DNA of 7,467 nucleotides from Cytophagales bacterium (GTDB lineage: Bacteria > Bacteroidota > Bacteroidia > Cytophagales > Cyclobacteriaceae): positions 1 to 7,467 of the forward strand of contig JAHEMU010000125.1 of assembly GCA_024643485.1 (NCBI GenBank), read 5' to 3'. Each line of letters begins with the position of its first letter. Position 1 is the stretch's first letter. Under the pieces are notes generated by a model. The model saw only the letters and a list, made by a program, of their open reading frames with translations. It made no database searches and was not told the origin of the DNA. The position numbers were made by a program, and so were the translations under genes. Below are positions 1 through 6,304 of the stretch, piece after piece.

Positions 1-706
1 AATCCTCAGCCAACGGGTCAATATTAAAGAACCTTCCAATTTCAGGTATATGGTTTCGCCATTTGAATTGCACCCAATCTATATCTAAAGCATCAATGAG
101 TTCTTGGTCTTGGAAGGTGTTAAGTTTGTTCTTGAGTGAACTCTCACGCTGCCATGAGTTAAAAGACAACCCAAAGGGATAGTAATCGTCCTTTTGAATA
201 ATCGTCGATTCCTTTCGGTGTTCTATTTTCATATCATCAAAGAATACTCTACCTTGATCACTCTCAAAGGTTAAATATACAAAGATATAGCCGTCATTCA
301 ATGGGTAGATTGGATCGAAGAATAGTTTCTCCTGAACATTAACTTGTGATAAACTTCGATATCCCATGGTGATTGGATGGTACTCCATATCAAATAGAAT
401 ATAGTTTAGGTAAGCCCTAGGTACCGTTTCATTACTTGCTCCCGTGGCCCCGTAAATGGCCAAACCATTGTCAACCCCAGAATAAATGGCTCCAGATTCC
501 CCAACCGCCTGACTTACTCCTCCGAAAGCTCCTGCAATCAAAGTGATTAAATCAATCTGATTATTTGAATTAGTTGCGACAGTATAGTCGGTATAAGCCC
601 AAACTTCTATATTCAATGTATCTCCTTTTGTTACCGTTAGCGCCAAGGTTGATCCGATTTGGTTGGTCGGATTCAATTCGATTACATCATTCTGTCCGTC
701 ACCCAT
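1..706 (-). CDS. RHS-repeat core protein fragment, N-terminally truncated, 3' end beyond the window
   Basis: The minus strand stays open from just below an in-frame TAG (752-754) to the left edge. The first ATG is at 706, giving 235 whole codons. Seen: AYLNYILFD (residues 98-106), a beta-rich stretch ending VFFDDMKIEH, then DYYPFG (174-179) and PEIGRFF..DPLAED (221-235). These are hallmarks of the Bacteroidota RHS-repeat-associated core, which in large secreted polymorphic-toxin-like proteins forms the shell just before a variable C-terminal tip. The tip would lie to the left, outside the window. Family members usually exceed 1000 residues, but here the core begins almost directly at a stop codon. 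No RHS-like residues are visible in any minus frame above 754. No Shine-Dalgarno decides the start: an AGGAGG at 741-746 lies 34 bases before the ATG. The likeliest reading is a truncated or displaced RHS fragment (orphan tip or pseudogene). Family certain; functional status open. Confidence 0.75.
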   Translation of the reverse strand, partial: MGDGQNDVIELNPTNQIGSTLALTVTKGDTLNIEVWAYTDYTVATNSNNQIDLITLIAGAFGGVSQAVGESGAIYSGVDNGLAIYGATGASNETVPRAYLNYILFDMEYHPITMGYRSLSQVNVQEKLFFDPIYPLNDGYIFVYLTFESDQGRVFFDDMKIEHRKESTIIQKDDYYPFGLSFNSWQRESSLKNKLNTFQDQELIDALDIDWVQFKWRNHIPEIGRFFNIDPLAED

Positions 707-826
707 GGGATTATCCGGATCGATGATTCCCGTGAACCACCCTCCTATATTCTAGTATCAAAAAATAAAGAACAAAATCATTAAAGGGCGGAAATAATAT
801 GTTTTAGAAAATCTGGAGGAGGTTAT

Positions 827-862
827 TCTAAATTTTAAAATCTAAATTTTAGAATCTAAAAT
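827..862. repeat. 14-bp tandem repeat, about 2.6 copies
   Basis: Units TCTAAATTTTAAAA (827-840) and TCTAAATTTTAGAA (841-854) are followed by a partial TCTAAAAT (855-862). The copies differ at one base. The repeat lies between the RHS fragment and the tRNA terminator in a stretch with no gene. It is AT-rich and could be simple slippage. Each unit also contains the self-complementary core AAATTT. No function is evident. Confidence 0.6.
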
Positions 863-863
863 C

Positions 864-892
864 AAAAAAGCCACGCGTCGCGTGGCTTTTTT
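864..892 (-). terminator. Intrinsic terminator of the tRNA-Met gene (symmetrical, works in both directions on paper)
   Basis: A GC-rich stem GCCACGC (870-876) pairs with GCGTGGC (880-886) around a 3-nt loop. It is flanked by A6 (864-869) and T6 (887-892), which extend the pairing to 13 bp. On the minus strand it starts two bases after the tRNA discriminator base and ends in a U-tract, as expected for a Rho-independent terminator. Because it is nearly palindromic it could also stop plus-strand transcription. The stem shares GCGTGG/CCACGC with the tRNA acceptor stem. Confidence 0.85.
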
Positions 893-893
893 G

Positions 894-967
894 TAGCGTG
901 GGGGAGAGTTGAACTCCCGACCTCCGGGTTATGAATCCGACGCTCTAACCAACTGAGCTACCACGCC
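894..967 (-). tRNA. tRNA-Met (anticodon CAT), elongator type
   Basis: The minus strand folds into a complete 74-nt cloverleaf. The acceptor is GGCGTGG/CCACGCT with a terminal G1-U72 wobble and discriminator A. The D arm is GCTC/GAGC with loop AGTTGGTTA. The anticodon stem is TCGGA/CCCGG with loop TTCATAA, so the anticodon is CAT. The T arm is GGGAG/CTCCC with loop TTCAACT. Pair 31-39 is an A-C mismatch next to the loop. The 3' CCA is not encoded: A73 is followed by CAA. The first pair is G-U, not the unpaired C1-A72 of bacterial initiators, and the anticodon stem lacks the three G-C pairs of fMet, so an elongator is likeliest. A CAT anticodon could also be a lysidine-modified tRNA-Ile2; the body looks more like tRNA-Met, but sequence alone does not fully exclude this. 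Confidence 0.93.
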
Positions 968-984
968 TTATCATTTTCGAGCCG

Positions 985-1017
985 CAATATTACGAATAAT
1001 GATTTATATTTTCCCAA
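985..1017 (-). promoter_or_regulatory. Putative promoter of the tRNA-Met gene (Bacteroidota -33/-7 type)
   Basis: On the minus strand, TTG (1015-1017, at the end of a T-run) is followed after 22 bases by TAATATTG (985-992). That is a 7/8 match to the Bacteroidota -7 box TAnnTTTG. Transcription would begin near 978-981, giving about a dozen bases before the tRNA 5' end at 967. The spacing is at the long end for this promoter class. Confidence 0.5.
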
Positions 1018-1142
1018 AAAAATTAAGAGAATTAATTGAATTTAATTTGAAAAATAACCTCCATTCATGTTAATTGCACCACAGAAGGAATAAAAGTCAA
1101 ATAATCCTTTGTCGAGAGACGAATTATATTTAAAATGCAGTC

Positions 1143-1538
1143 ATGGGGAAAACTTTATATACAGGCGATTTTGAAATAAATGCATCGGTAAAAATGCTGT
1201 ACCCTTATATTAGTTCTGCATCTGGGTTAACCCAATGGTTTGCAGATGATGTAACAGTAAATGAGGATAACCTCTTTAACTTTGTATGGGACAATGAGTC
1301 GCACAAAGCAAAGATGATAGGGCATCGCTTGAATTTTTACACTAAATTTCAGTTTCTCCCCGAAACAGAAGAGGATGAAGACGATCCTTCTTACTTCGAG
1401 ATACGATTAGAGCTTAACGAAATTACTCAATCCGTATTTATAAAAGTAACAGATTATTCAGACATAGACGATATCGAAGAGCTTCATGATTTGTGGTCAT
1501 CTTTGGTAGAAAGTTTGAAAGAAACCGTTGGTGGTTAA
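1143..1538 (+). CDS. START-like domain (SRPBCC fold) protein of the Bacteroidota
   Basis: This 131-residue soluble protein has no signal peptide or membrane segment. The opening LYTGDFEINAS, the helix LYPYISSASGLTQWFADDV (19-37) and the FVWD strand (47-50) match the small START-like/AHSA1-related proteins common in Bacteroidota, which have a helix-grip fold with a hydrophobic cavity. An acidic run (74-81, ETEEDEDD) sits in a loop, and the C-terminal helix (about 110-127) closes the cavity in this fold. The ligand and biochemical role are unknown, and nothing in the sequence identifies them. It lies 40 bases upstream of the LptF/G-family permease on the same strand with no terminator between, so the two are probably cotranscribed. 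An ATG at 1135 is in another frame and soon stops, so 1143 is the sensible start. The leader is A/T-rich with no Shine-Dalgarno. No convincing promoter was found; a TTTG occurs at 1108-1111. Confidence 0.85.
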   Translation: MGKTLYTGDFEINASVKMLYPYISSASGLTQWFADDVTVNEDNLFNFVWDNESHKAKMIGHRLNFYTKFQFLPETEEDEDDPSYFEIRLELNEITQSVFIKVTDYSDIDDIEELHDLWSSLVESLKETVGG

Positions 1539-1578
1539 GGCACAATAATTGCTCCTCTGAAACTCTGAAACTCATCCA

Positions 1579-3549
1579 ATGAAAAAAGTTGACAAGATAG
1601 TCCTAAAATCCTTTTTAGGGCCATTTTTCCTTACCATGCTTGTGGTAATATTTATATTACTCACCCAGCACATGCTCAAATATTTCGATGATTTGGTAGG
1701 GAAAGATCTTGGGTGGGATGTTCTCGGAACCCTGATTTTTTACTTCGCCATCTTCGTAACTCCATTTGCTTTTCCATTAGGGGTGTTACTCTCTTCCTTA
1801 ATGACTTTTGGGAATTTGGGGGAACATTCTGAATTGACCGCCATAAAAAGTGGTGGCATTTCACTTCCTAGAACCATGAGAAGTATTTTCATCTTCGTCA
1901 TACTGCTTACTGGAGTCGCTTTTGTTTCGAACAACTATTTTGTACCCAAAGCTGCATTACAAGCCTATTCTTTGATGTGGGATATAAAAAGAAAAAAACC
2001 TTCCCTTGATTTACCTGAAGGTGAATTTTATGGCGGACTCGAGAATTACCGAATTCGAGTGGCAAAAAAGGTGGACGACGGCGAGCTTTTGCAGGATGTT
2101 ATCATTTATGATCACACCAAAAAGAATGGCAATAAAGAAGTAACAATTGCCGATAGTGGAAGAATGACTACCATTATGAATGAGCGATATTTAAAACTCG
2201 AGCTTTATAGCGGTCATTCATTTATGGAAGGATCCTCTAATCAAGACAATGTTTCGAAAAGCAGAACAGAAGTAAAGGATTCCTTTTCCAAAGTGAAATT
2301 TGATCGCAGTGTGATTATTTTCGATTTAAGTTCATTCGATTTAGAACGTACAGATAAAGAGCTTTTTTCGCGAAATCGATTAATGCGTAATCTTTCAGAA
2401 ATCGTAACTGATGTCGATTCCCTCGAAATAAAAATTAAAGATCGGGAATATGACTTATACATTTCCAATAACATTTTCCTGAATTACTACTTTAAATATG
2501 ATAGTGTTCCTTTAACAAAAGAACTCCGACGATTTAAATTCGTCCAGGATTCTGTCAAAAAGGCTAAAATAAAAGCGAATGATGTAATCAGTGAAGAACA
2601 TCGATTGATTGAAGAGCGCGATAGCTTAGAGCGGTTAAAAAAGGCAGAAGAGGATAAAATCAGATTAGGAAATAAATTAGAAGCTAAAAAACAATTAATA
2701 ACACCCTCCAAAGATTCCATTATAGACGAAAAAAACATCACAGCTACAGGCGAGAAACCTATTCCAAAATTATTAGATAATTCAACAGACGATGTAACTC
2801 AAGGCCAACAAAAAATCCCTCGGCGGAGAAGACCTTTGGGTATCGATTCTATTAAGCAGCAGACTCGTTCACCATTAAATGTATTGGAACAACATGCGCC
2901 CCCTACTCGATCCGAATCATCTGAGCGACTTAAAGCCCTCACCATCTCCGACTCTTTGGCATCAAAACCCAATCCTGCAGCCTTAAGGTCACAGGCGATC
3001 GATTCTGCCGAAGCCCAAGCGATCATTTTTGATATACGGAATTTCATGACAGGAAAAGTAGAATCAGACATGAACAAGGAGAAATTCCTTGAACAATTAT
3101 TAAGAGGGATCCGCACAACTAAATTCAGATTAGAGTCGGACGTCAAATATATTGAAGGCCAAGAGCAAGAATCGTGGGTATTTCTGATTCAATATCACAA
3201 AATTTTAGCGAATTCATTTGCCTGCATTGTTATGTTTTTAATTGGAGCACCTTTGGGCTCTATCATAAAAAAAGGTGGCCTTGGAATTCCAGTATTAATA
3301 TCCATCCTATTTTTCATCATCTATTATGTGGTAATGATTTTGGGGGAAAAGTGGGCTAAAACAGGCCTTGTTGCACCATGGCTAGGGATTTGGCAGGCAG
3401 ATTTAATCCTTTTACCATTCGGTATTTTCTTTTTGATTCAAGCTCAAAGAGACGCCCGATTATTTGATATGGATTTTTATAATGTATATATACAAAAAAC
3501 GCAAAAGTGGATTCAGTCAAAAAAATGGTATAAAAGTCTACTTGGTTAA
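1579..3549 (+). CDS. LptF/LptG-family (YjgP/YjgQ) lipopolysaccharide export permease with large insertion
   Basis: Inner-membrane subunit of the Lpt ABC transporter, which pulls LPS out of the inner membrane and passes it to the periplasmic bridge. Seen: three N-terminal membrane segments (about 12-32, 49-75, 102-120), a large hydrophilic middle, and three C-terminal segments (about 543-563, 569-589, 602-622), the 3+3 topology of LptF/LptG. The loop around 78-95 (SELTAIKSGGIS) is the conserved coupling-helix motif that contacts the ATPase LptB. At 656 residues it is nearly 300 longer than the roughly 360-residue E. coli proteins. The excess is in the middle region, predicted periplasmic: a charged, probably coiled-coil stretch (about 325-370), then a Pro/Ser/Arg-rich linker (about 375-475, with RRRR at 415-418). 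Long forms are known in Bacteroidota. Sequence alone does not say whether it is F or G, so no symbol is given. It follows the START-like gene by 40 bases. Confidence 0.92.
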   Translation: MKKVDKIVLKSFLGPFFLTMLVVIFILLTQHMLKYFDDLVGKDLGWDVLGTLIFYFAIFVTPFAFPLGVLLSSLMTFGNLGEHSELTAIKSGGISLPRTMRSIFIFVILLTGVAFVSNNYFVPKAALQAYSLMWDIKRKKPSLDLPEGEFYGGLENYRIRVAKKVDDGELLQDVIIYDHTKKNGNKEVTIADSGRMTTIMNERYLKLELYSGHSFMEGSSNQDNVSKSRTEVKDSFSKVKFDRSVIIFDLSSFDLERTDKELFSRNRLMRNLSEIVTDVDSLEIKIKDREYDLYISNNIFLNYYFKYDSVPLTKELRRFKFVQDSVKKAKIKANDVISEEHRLIEERDSLERLKKAEEDKIRLGNKLEAKKQLITPSKDSIIDEKNITATGEKPIPKLLDNSTDDVTQGQQKIPRRRRPLGIDSIKQQTRSPLNVLEQHAPPTRSESSERLKALTISDSLASKPNPAALRSQAIDSAEAQAIIFDIRNFMTGKVESDMNKEKFLEQLLRGIRTTKFRLESDVKYIEGQEQESWVFLIQYHKILANSFACIVMFLIGAPLGSIIKKGGLGIPVLISILFFIIYYVVMILGEKWAKTGLVAPWLGIWQADLILLPFGIFFLIQAQRDARLFDMDFYNVYIQKTQKWIQSKKWYKSLLG

Positions 3550-3570
3550 AAATATTACCTAGGATTATAC

Positions 3571-3600
3571 TTGATAAATGAATTTTATCTACTACCTTTG
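3571..3600 (+). promoter_or_regulatory. rpsO promoter, consensus Bacteroidota type
   Basis: TTG (3571-3573), a 19-base spacer, then TACCTTTG (3593-3600), a full match to TAnnTTTG with standard spacing. Transcription should start around 3605-3607, leaving a 5' leader of about 32-34 bases before the rpsO ATG at 3639. This is the best promoter in the window and makes rpsO independent of the permease gene upstream. Confidence 0.8.
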
Positions 3601-3638
3601 CGCATTAATTTAGAGGATAAGTTAGAAAATAAGTAGAA

Positions 3639-3914
3639 ATGTATCTTACACAAGAGAAGAAAGAAGAAATTTTTGCGAATCACGGATCAGCAAAGACAAA
3701 ACAAGACACCGGGTCTGCAGAAGCACAAATTGCGCTTTTCAGTTTCCGTATCAATCACCTGACTGAGCACATGAAAAGTAATAAGAAAGATTACGGTACT
3801 CAGCAAGGTCTATTGAGACTAGTTGGAAAGCGAAGAAAGTTATTAAATTATCTTTTCGAGAAAGATATCACAAGATATCGTGCTATTATCGCAGAACTAG
3901 GATTAAGAAAATAA
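3639..3914 (+). CDS. rpsO: 30S ribosomal protein S15
   Basis: This 91-residue protein (E. coli S15 has 89) aligns along its whole length with the family: GSAEAQIALFSFRINHLTEH (25-44), the GLLRLVGKRRKLLNYL helix (57-72) and the end RYRAIIAELGLRK. S15 binds the three-way junction of helices 20-22 in the central domain of 16S rRNA and is an early assembly protein of the small-subunit platform. The loop that reads DHHSRRG in E. coli is DYGTQQG here (51-57), a difference I believe is usual in Bacteroidota. It has its own promoter and a terminator directly after it, so it appears monocistronic. pnp follows 168 bases later, the same rpsO-pnp order as in E. coli. The short leader leaves little room for an E. 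coli-like autoregulatory pseudoknot. Confidence 0.97.
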   Translation: MYLTQEKKEEIFANHGSAKTKQDTGSAEAQIALFSFRINHLTEHMKSNKKDYGTQQGLLRLVGKRRKLLNYLFEKDITRYRAIIAELGLRK

Positions 3915-3922
3915 GTTTGAAT

Positions 3923-3951
3923 AGGAATCCAATGGGATTCCTTTTTCTTTT
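3923..3951 (+). terminator. Intrinsic terminator after rpsO
   Basis: AGGAATCC (3923-3930), loop AATG, GGATTCCT (3935-3942): a perfect 8-bp stem running into TTTTTCTTTT. It starts nine bases after the rpsO stop codon. It should end most rpsO transcripts and separate rpsO from pnp. Confidence 0.88.
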
Positions 3952-3977
3952 ACAGCGGGGCAACCTTAGTAAAATAC

Positions 3978-4017
3978 AAACGTATCAGGGATTTTGCAAT
4001 AAATCACTGATACGTTT
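3978..4017 (+). promoter_or_regulatory. 40-nt imperfect hairpin/palindrome upstream of pnp
   Basis: Outer arms AAACGTATCAG (3978-3988) and CTGATACGTTT (4007-4017) are perfectly complementary over 11 bp. A single G/A mismatch (3989/4006) is followed by an inner stem GATTT/AAATC (3990-3994/4001-4005) and the loop TGCAAT. It lies between the rpsO terminator and pnp, 65 bases before the pnp ATG. If transcribed it forms a long stem that could be an RNase III or PNPase control site. If not, it could be a protein-binding palindrome. It lacks a proper U-tract on either strand, so it is not a standard terminator. The function is inference. Confidence 0.5.
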
Positions 4018-4049
4018 TGTCGTACTTAATAGGTTCGAATGATATTCTG
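4017..4049 (+). promoter_or_regulatory. pnp: Weak candidate promoter for pnp
   Basis: TTG (4017-4019) and TATTCTG (4043-4049) are the nearest thing to a -33/-7 pair before pnp, but the spacer is 23 bases and the -7 box matches TAnnTTTG poorly. If used, the start would be near 4055 and the 3978-4017 hairpin would sit upstream of transcription, as an operator rather than a leader structure. Another poor -7 candidate is TAGGTTCG at 4030-4037, which has no TTG at a suitable distance. Confidence 0.25.
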
Positions 4050-4082
4050 TGGCCATGTTCCGACTTTTTAAAATTTACAACT

Positions 4083-6221
4083 ATGTTTAATGTAATAAAT
4101 AAGACAGTTGCCCTTCCAGACGGAAGAACTATTTCGATTGAAACGGGCAAACTAGCGCGACAAGCAGACGGTTCTGTGGTAGTAAGAATGGGTGATACCA
4201 TGATACTTGCAACAGTAGTTTCGTCTCAAACGGCTAAAGAAGGGGTGGATTTCCTACCTCTTTCAGTAGATTATCAAGAAAAATTCGCTTCCCAGGGTAA
4301 AATTCCTGGTGGTTTCCTAAAACGAGAAGGCCGACTTTCAGATTACGAAATTCTAATCAGCCGATTAGTTGACCGTGCGATACGTCCACTTTTCCCAGAC
4401 GATTACCACGCTGATACTCAAATCGCAATACAACTTATTTCTGGTGACACGAATGCTGTTCCTGATTCATTAGCGGCTTTGGCTGCATCGTCAGCATTGA
4501 TGGTTTCAGACATACCTTTCGCTGGACCTATTTCTGAAGTACGTGTAGGCCGAGTTAATGGAGAATACATTGTTAATCCAACAATGGATCAAAAAAATCA
4601 AGCTGATTTAGATATCATTGTTGCTGCTACCATGGAAAATATCATGATGGTAGAAGGTGAAATGAAGGAAGTTTCTGAAGACGATATGCTGGAAGCTTTG
4701 AGAATTGCACATGATGCTATTAAGCAACAGTGTTTGGTTCAGAAAGAGCTTGAAAAAGCAGTTGGCAAAGAGACAAAACGTGAATACAACCACGAAATTA
4801 ACGATGCTGATGTTAAAAAAGCAATGCATGCAGCCACTTATGAAAAAGTGTACGGCATTGTAAAACAGCAGATCAAAGATAAAAAGAAAAGAAGCGAATC
4901 GATCAGTGCTATTTTGGATGAATACTTAGGCGGCTTATCAGAAGAAGATATGCCGGCGTCTGAGATGATCCCAAGATATTGGAAAAGCATCGTGAAAGAA
5001 GCTTGTAGAAATTTAGCACTTAATGATCATATCCGATTAGATGGAAGGAAATTTGATGAAATCCGTCAAATTCAATCTGAGGTAGATTATTTACCAGGTG
5101 CACACGGTTCTTCTTTATTTACAAGAGGTGAAACTCAATCACTCTCTACTGTAACTTTAGGAACCAAAATGGACGAACAAATGGTTGACGGAGCGATGAT
5201 TTCCGGATACAATAAGTTTATCCTTCACTACAACTTCCCTGGTTTCTCAACTGGAGAGGTTCGACCAAATAGAGGTCCAGGACGTAGAGAAGTTGGACAC
5301 GGAAATCTAGCATTTAGAGCGTTGAAAAATGTTTTACCTGCAGACGAAGAGAATCCATACACCATTCGTATCGTTTCTGATATTCTAGAATCAAATGGTT
5401 CGTCGTCAATGGCAACTGTTTGTGCTGGTTGTTTATCATTAATGGACGCTGGTATTCAAATCAAAGCTCCTGTTTCAGGAATTGCTATGGGGATGATCTC
5501 AGATAGCAGCACCGGAAAATACGCCATTTTATCTGATATCTTAGGTGATGAAGATCATTTGGGAGATATGGACTTTAAAGTTACGGGAACTGCGAATGGT
5601 ATCACTGCTTGTCAGATGGACATCAAAGTTGACGGACTTTCATTTGAAGTACTAAAAGAAGCCCTTGAACAAGCGAAAAGAGGTAGATTACATATTCTTG
5701 GTGAAATGAACAAATCACTAAGCGAATCAAGAAGTGATCTTAAGCCACATGCTCCACGTTCAGTTATTTTGATGATCAAGAAAGAGCTTATTGGTGCGGT
5801 AATCGGACCAGGCGGTAAAGTAATTCAAGAAATTCAAAATGATTCAGGTGCAACCATCGTCATCGAAGAAGTTGACAAGCAAGGAAAAGTAATGATTTTC
5901 GCAACCAATGGCGAAAGCATGGAAATGGCACTTTCTAGAGTAAAAGGTATTGTAGCTGAACCAGAAATTGGCGAAGTTTACGAAGGGAAAGTGAAAAACA
6001 TCATGCCATTTGGAGCGTTTATAGAGTTTATGCCAGGTAAAGAAGGTCTTTTACACATCTCTGAAATTAAGTGGGAAAGATTAGAAACAATGGAAGGAGT
6101 TTTAGAAGAAGGTGAAATCCTTAAGGTGAAATTACTTGATATTGACAAAAAAACCGGTAAATTCAAACTTTCTAGAAAAGTGTTAATTCCTCGCCCTGAG
6201 AAAAAAGAAGAAGGGAACTGA
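4083..6221 (+). CDS. pnp: Polynucleotide phosphorylase (polyribonucleotide nucleotidyltransferase)
   Basis: Degrades RNA 3' to 5' by phosphorolysis, releasing nucleoside diphosphates; in other bacteria it is a homotrimer working in mRNA decay. At 712 residues it has normal length and full architecture: first RNase PH domain (about 10-145), all-helical linker (about 150-235), second RNase PH domain (about 315-550), KH domain (about 557-615, GPGG at 575-578) and S1 domain (about 630-702). The phosphate-site motif GPGRREVGHG is at 398-407. D491, D497 and K499 in GDEDHLGDMDFK correspond to the E. coli catalytic D486, D492 and K494, so it should be active. The frame is open upstream to a TTG at 4017, but those 22 extra residues are not family-like, and MFNVINKTVALPDGR is a normal N-terminus, so ATG 4083 is chosen. 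A terminator separates it from rpsO. No clear terminator follows it before rpoD. Confidence 0.97.
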   Translation: MFNVINKTVALPDGRTISIETGKLARQADGSVVVRMGDTMILATVVSSQTAKEGVDFLPLSVDYQEKFASQGKIPGGFLKREGRLSDYEILISRLVDRAIRPLFPDDYHADTQIAIQLISGDTNAVPDSLAALAASSALMVSDIPFAGPISEVRVGRVNGEYIVNPTMDQKNQADLDIIVAATMENIMMVEGEMKEVSEDDMLEALRIAHDAIKQQCLVQKELEKAVGKETKREYNHEINDADVKKAMHAATYEKVYGIVKQQIKDKKKRSESISAILDEYLGGLSEEDMPASEMIPRYWKSIVKEACRNLALNDHIRLDGRKFDEIRQIQSEVDYLPGAHGSSLFTRGETQSLSTVTLGTKMDEQMVDGAMISGYNKFILHYNFPGFSTGEVRPNRGPGRREVGHGNLAFRALKNVLPADEENPYTIRIVSDILESNGSSSMATVCAGCLSLMDAGIQIKAPVSGIAMGMISDSSTGKYAILSDILGDEDHLGDMDFKVTGTANGITACQMDIKVDGLSFEVLKEALEQAKRGRLHILGEMNKSLSESRSDLKPHAPRSVILMIKKELIGAVIGPGGKVIQEIQNDSGATIVIEEVDKQGKVMIFATNGESMEMALSRVKGIVAEPEIGEVYEGKVKNIMPFGAFIEFMPGKEGLLHISEIKWERLETMEGVLEEGEILKVKLLDIDKKTGKFKLSRKVLIPRPEKKEEGN

Positions 6222-6246
6222 GAATTATTCAAAATAGATTGAACTA

Positions 6247-6277
6247 TTGAGAACAAATATTCTTTTTAATACGTTTT
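6247..6277 (+). promoter_or_regulatory. rpoD: Promoter of the primary sigma factor gene
   Basis: TTG (6247-6249), a 20-base spacer, then TACGTTTT (6270-6277), matching 7 of 8 bases of TAnnTTTG. Transcription would start near 6282-6285, with a leader of about 20 bases before the ATG at 6305. It is the class of promoter the encoded sigma factor is expected to recognise, so autoregulation is plausible. Readthrough from pnp is also possible because no terminator lies between. Confidence 0.65.
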
Positions 6278-6304
6278 CTAAATTGAACATTAAAAATACG
6301 CTGA

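Noticed and set aside
813..822. Plus-strand GGAGGAGG resembling a Shine-Dalgarno sequence
   Set aside because: No start codon or open frame follows within range, and the neighbouring genes do not use Shine-Dalgarno leaders.
870..967. tRNA-adjacent attachment site of an integrated element
   Set aside because: Only a 6-nt stretch of the tRNA 3' end is repeated nearby, and it is fully accounted for by the terminator stem. No integrase gene is in the window.
1555..1573. CTCTGAAA repeated twice just before the permease start
   Set aside because: Two copies of 8 bp in a 40-base spacer are weak evidence of anything, and no structure or promoter is formed.
2799..3146. A 115-codon minus-strand reading frame inside the permease gene
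   Set aside because: It is an antisense shadow of the LptF/G coding frame, has no recognisable domain, and is one of several such frames in this gene.
3978..4017. The pnp-upstream hairpin as an intrinsic terminator
   Set aside because: The plus-strand side is followed by TGTCGTAC and the minus-strand side by GTATTTTAC, so neither strand has a proper U-tract. A good terminator for rpsO already lies at 3923-3951.
4017..4082. A 22-residue N-terminal extension of PNPase from a TTG start
   Set aside because: The extra residues do not resemble the family N-terminus and the TTG overlaps the arm of the upstream hairpin. ATG 4083 gives a standard 712-residue PNPase.
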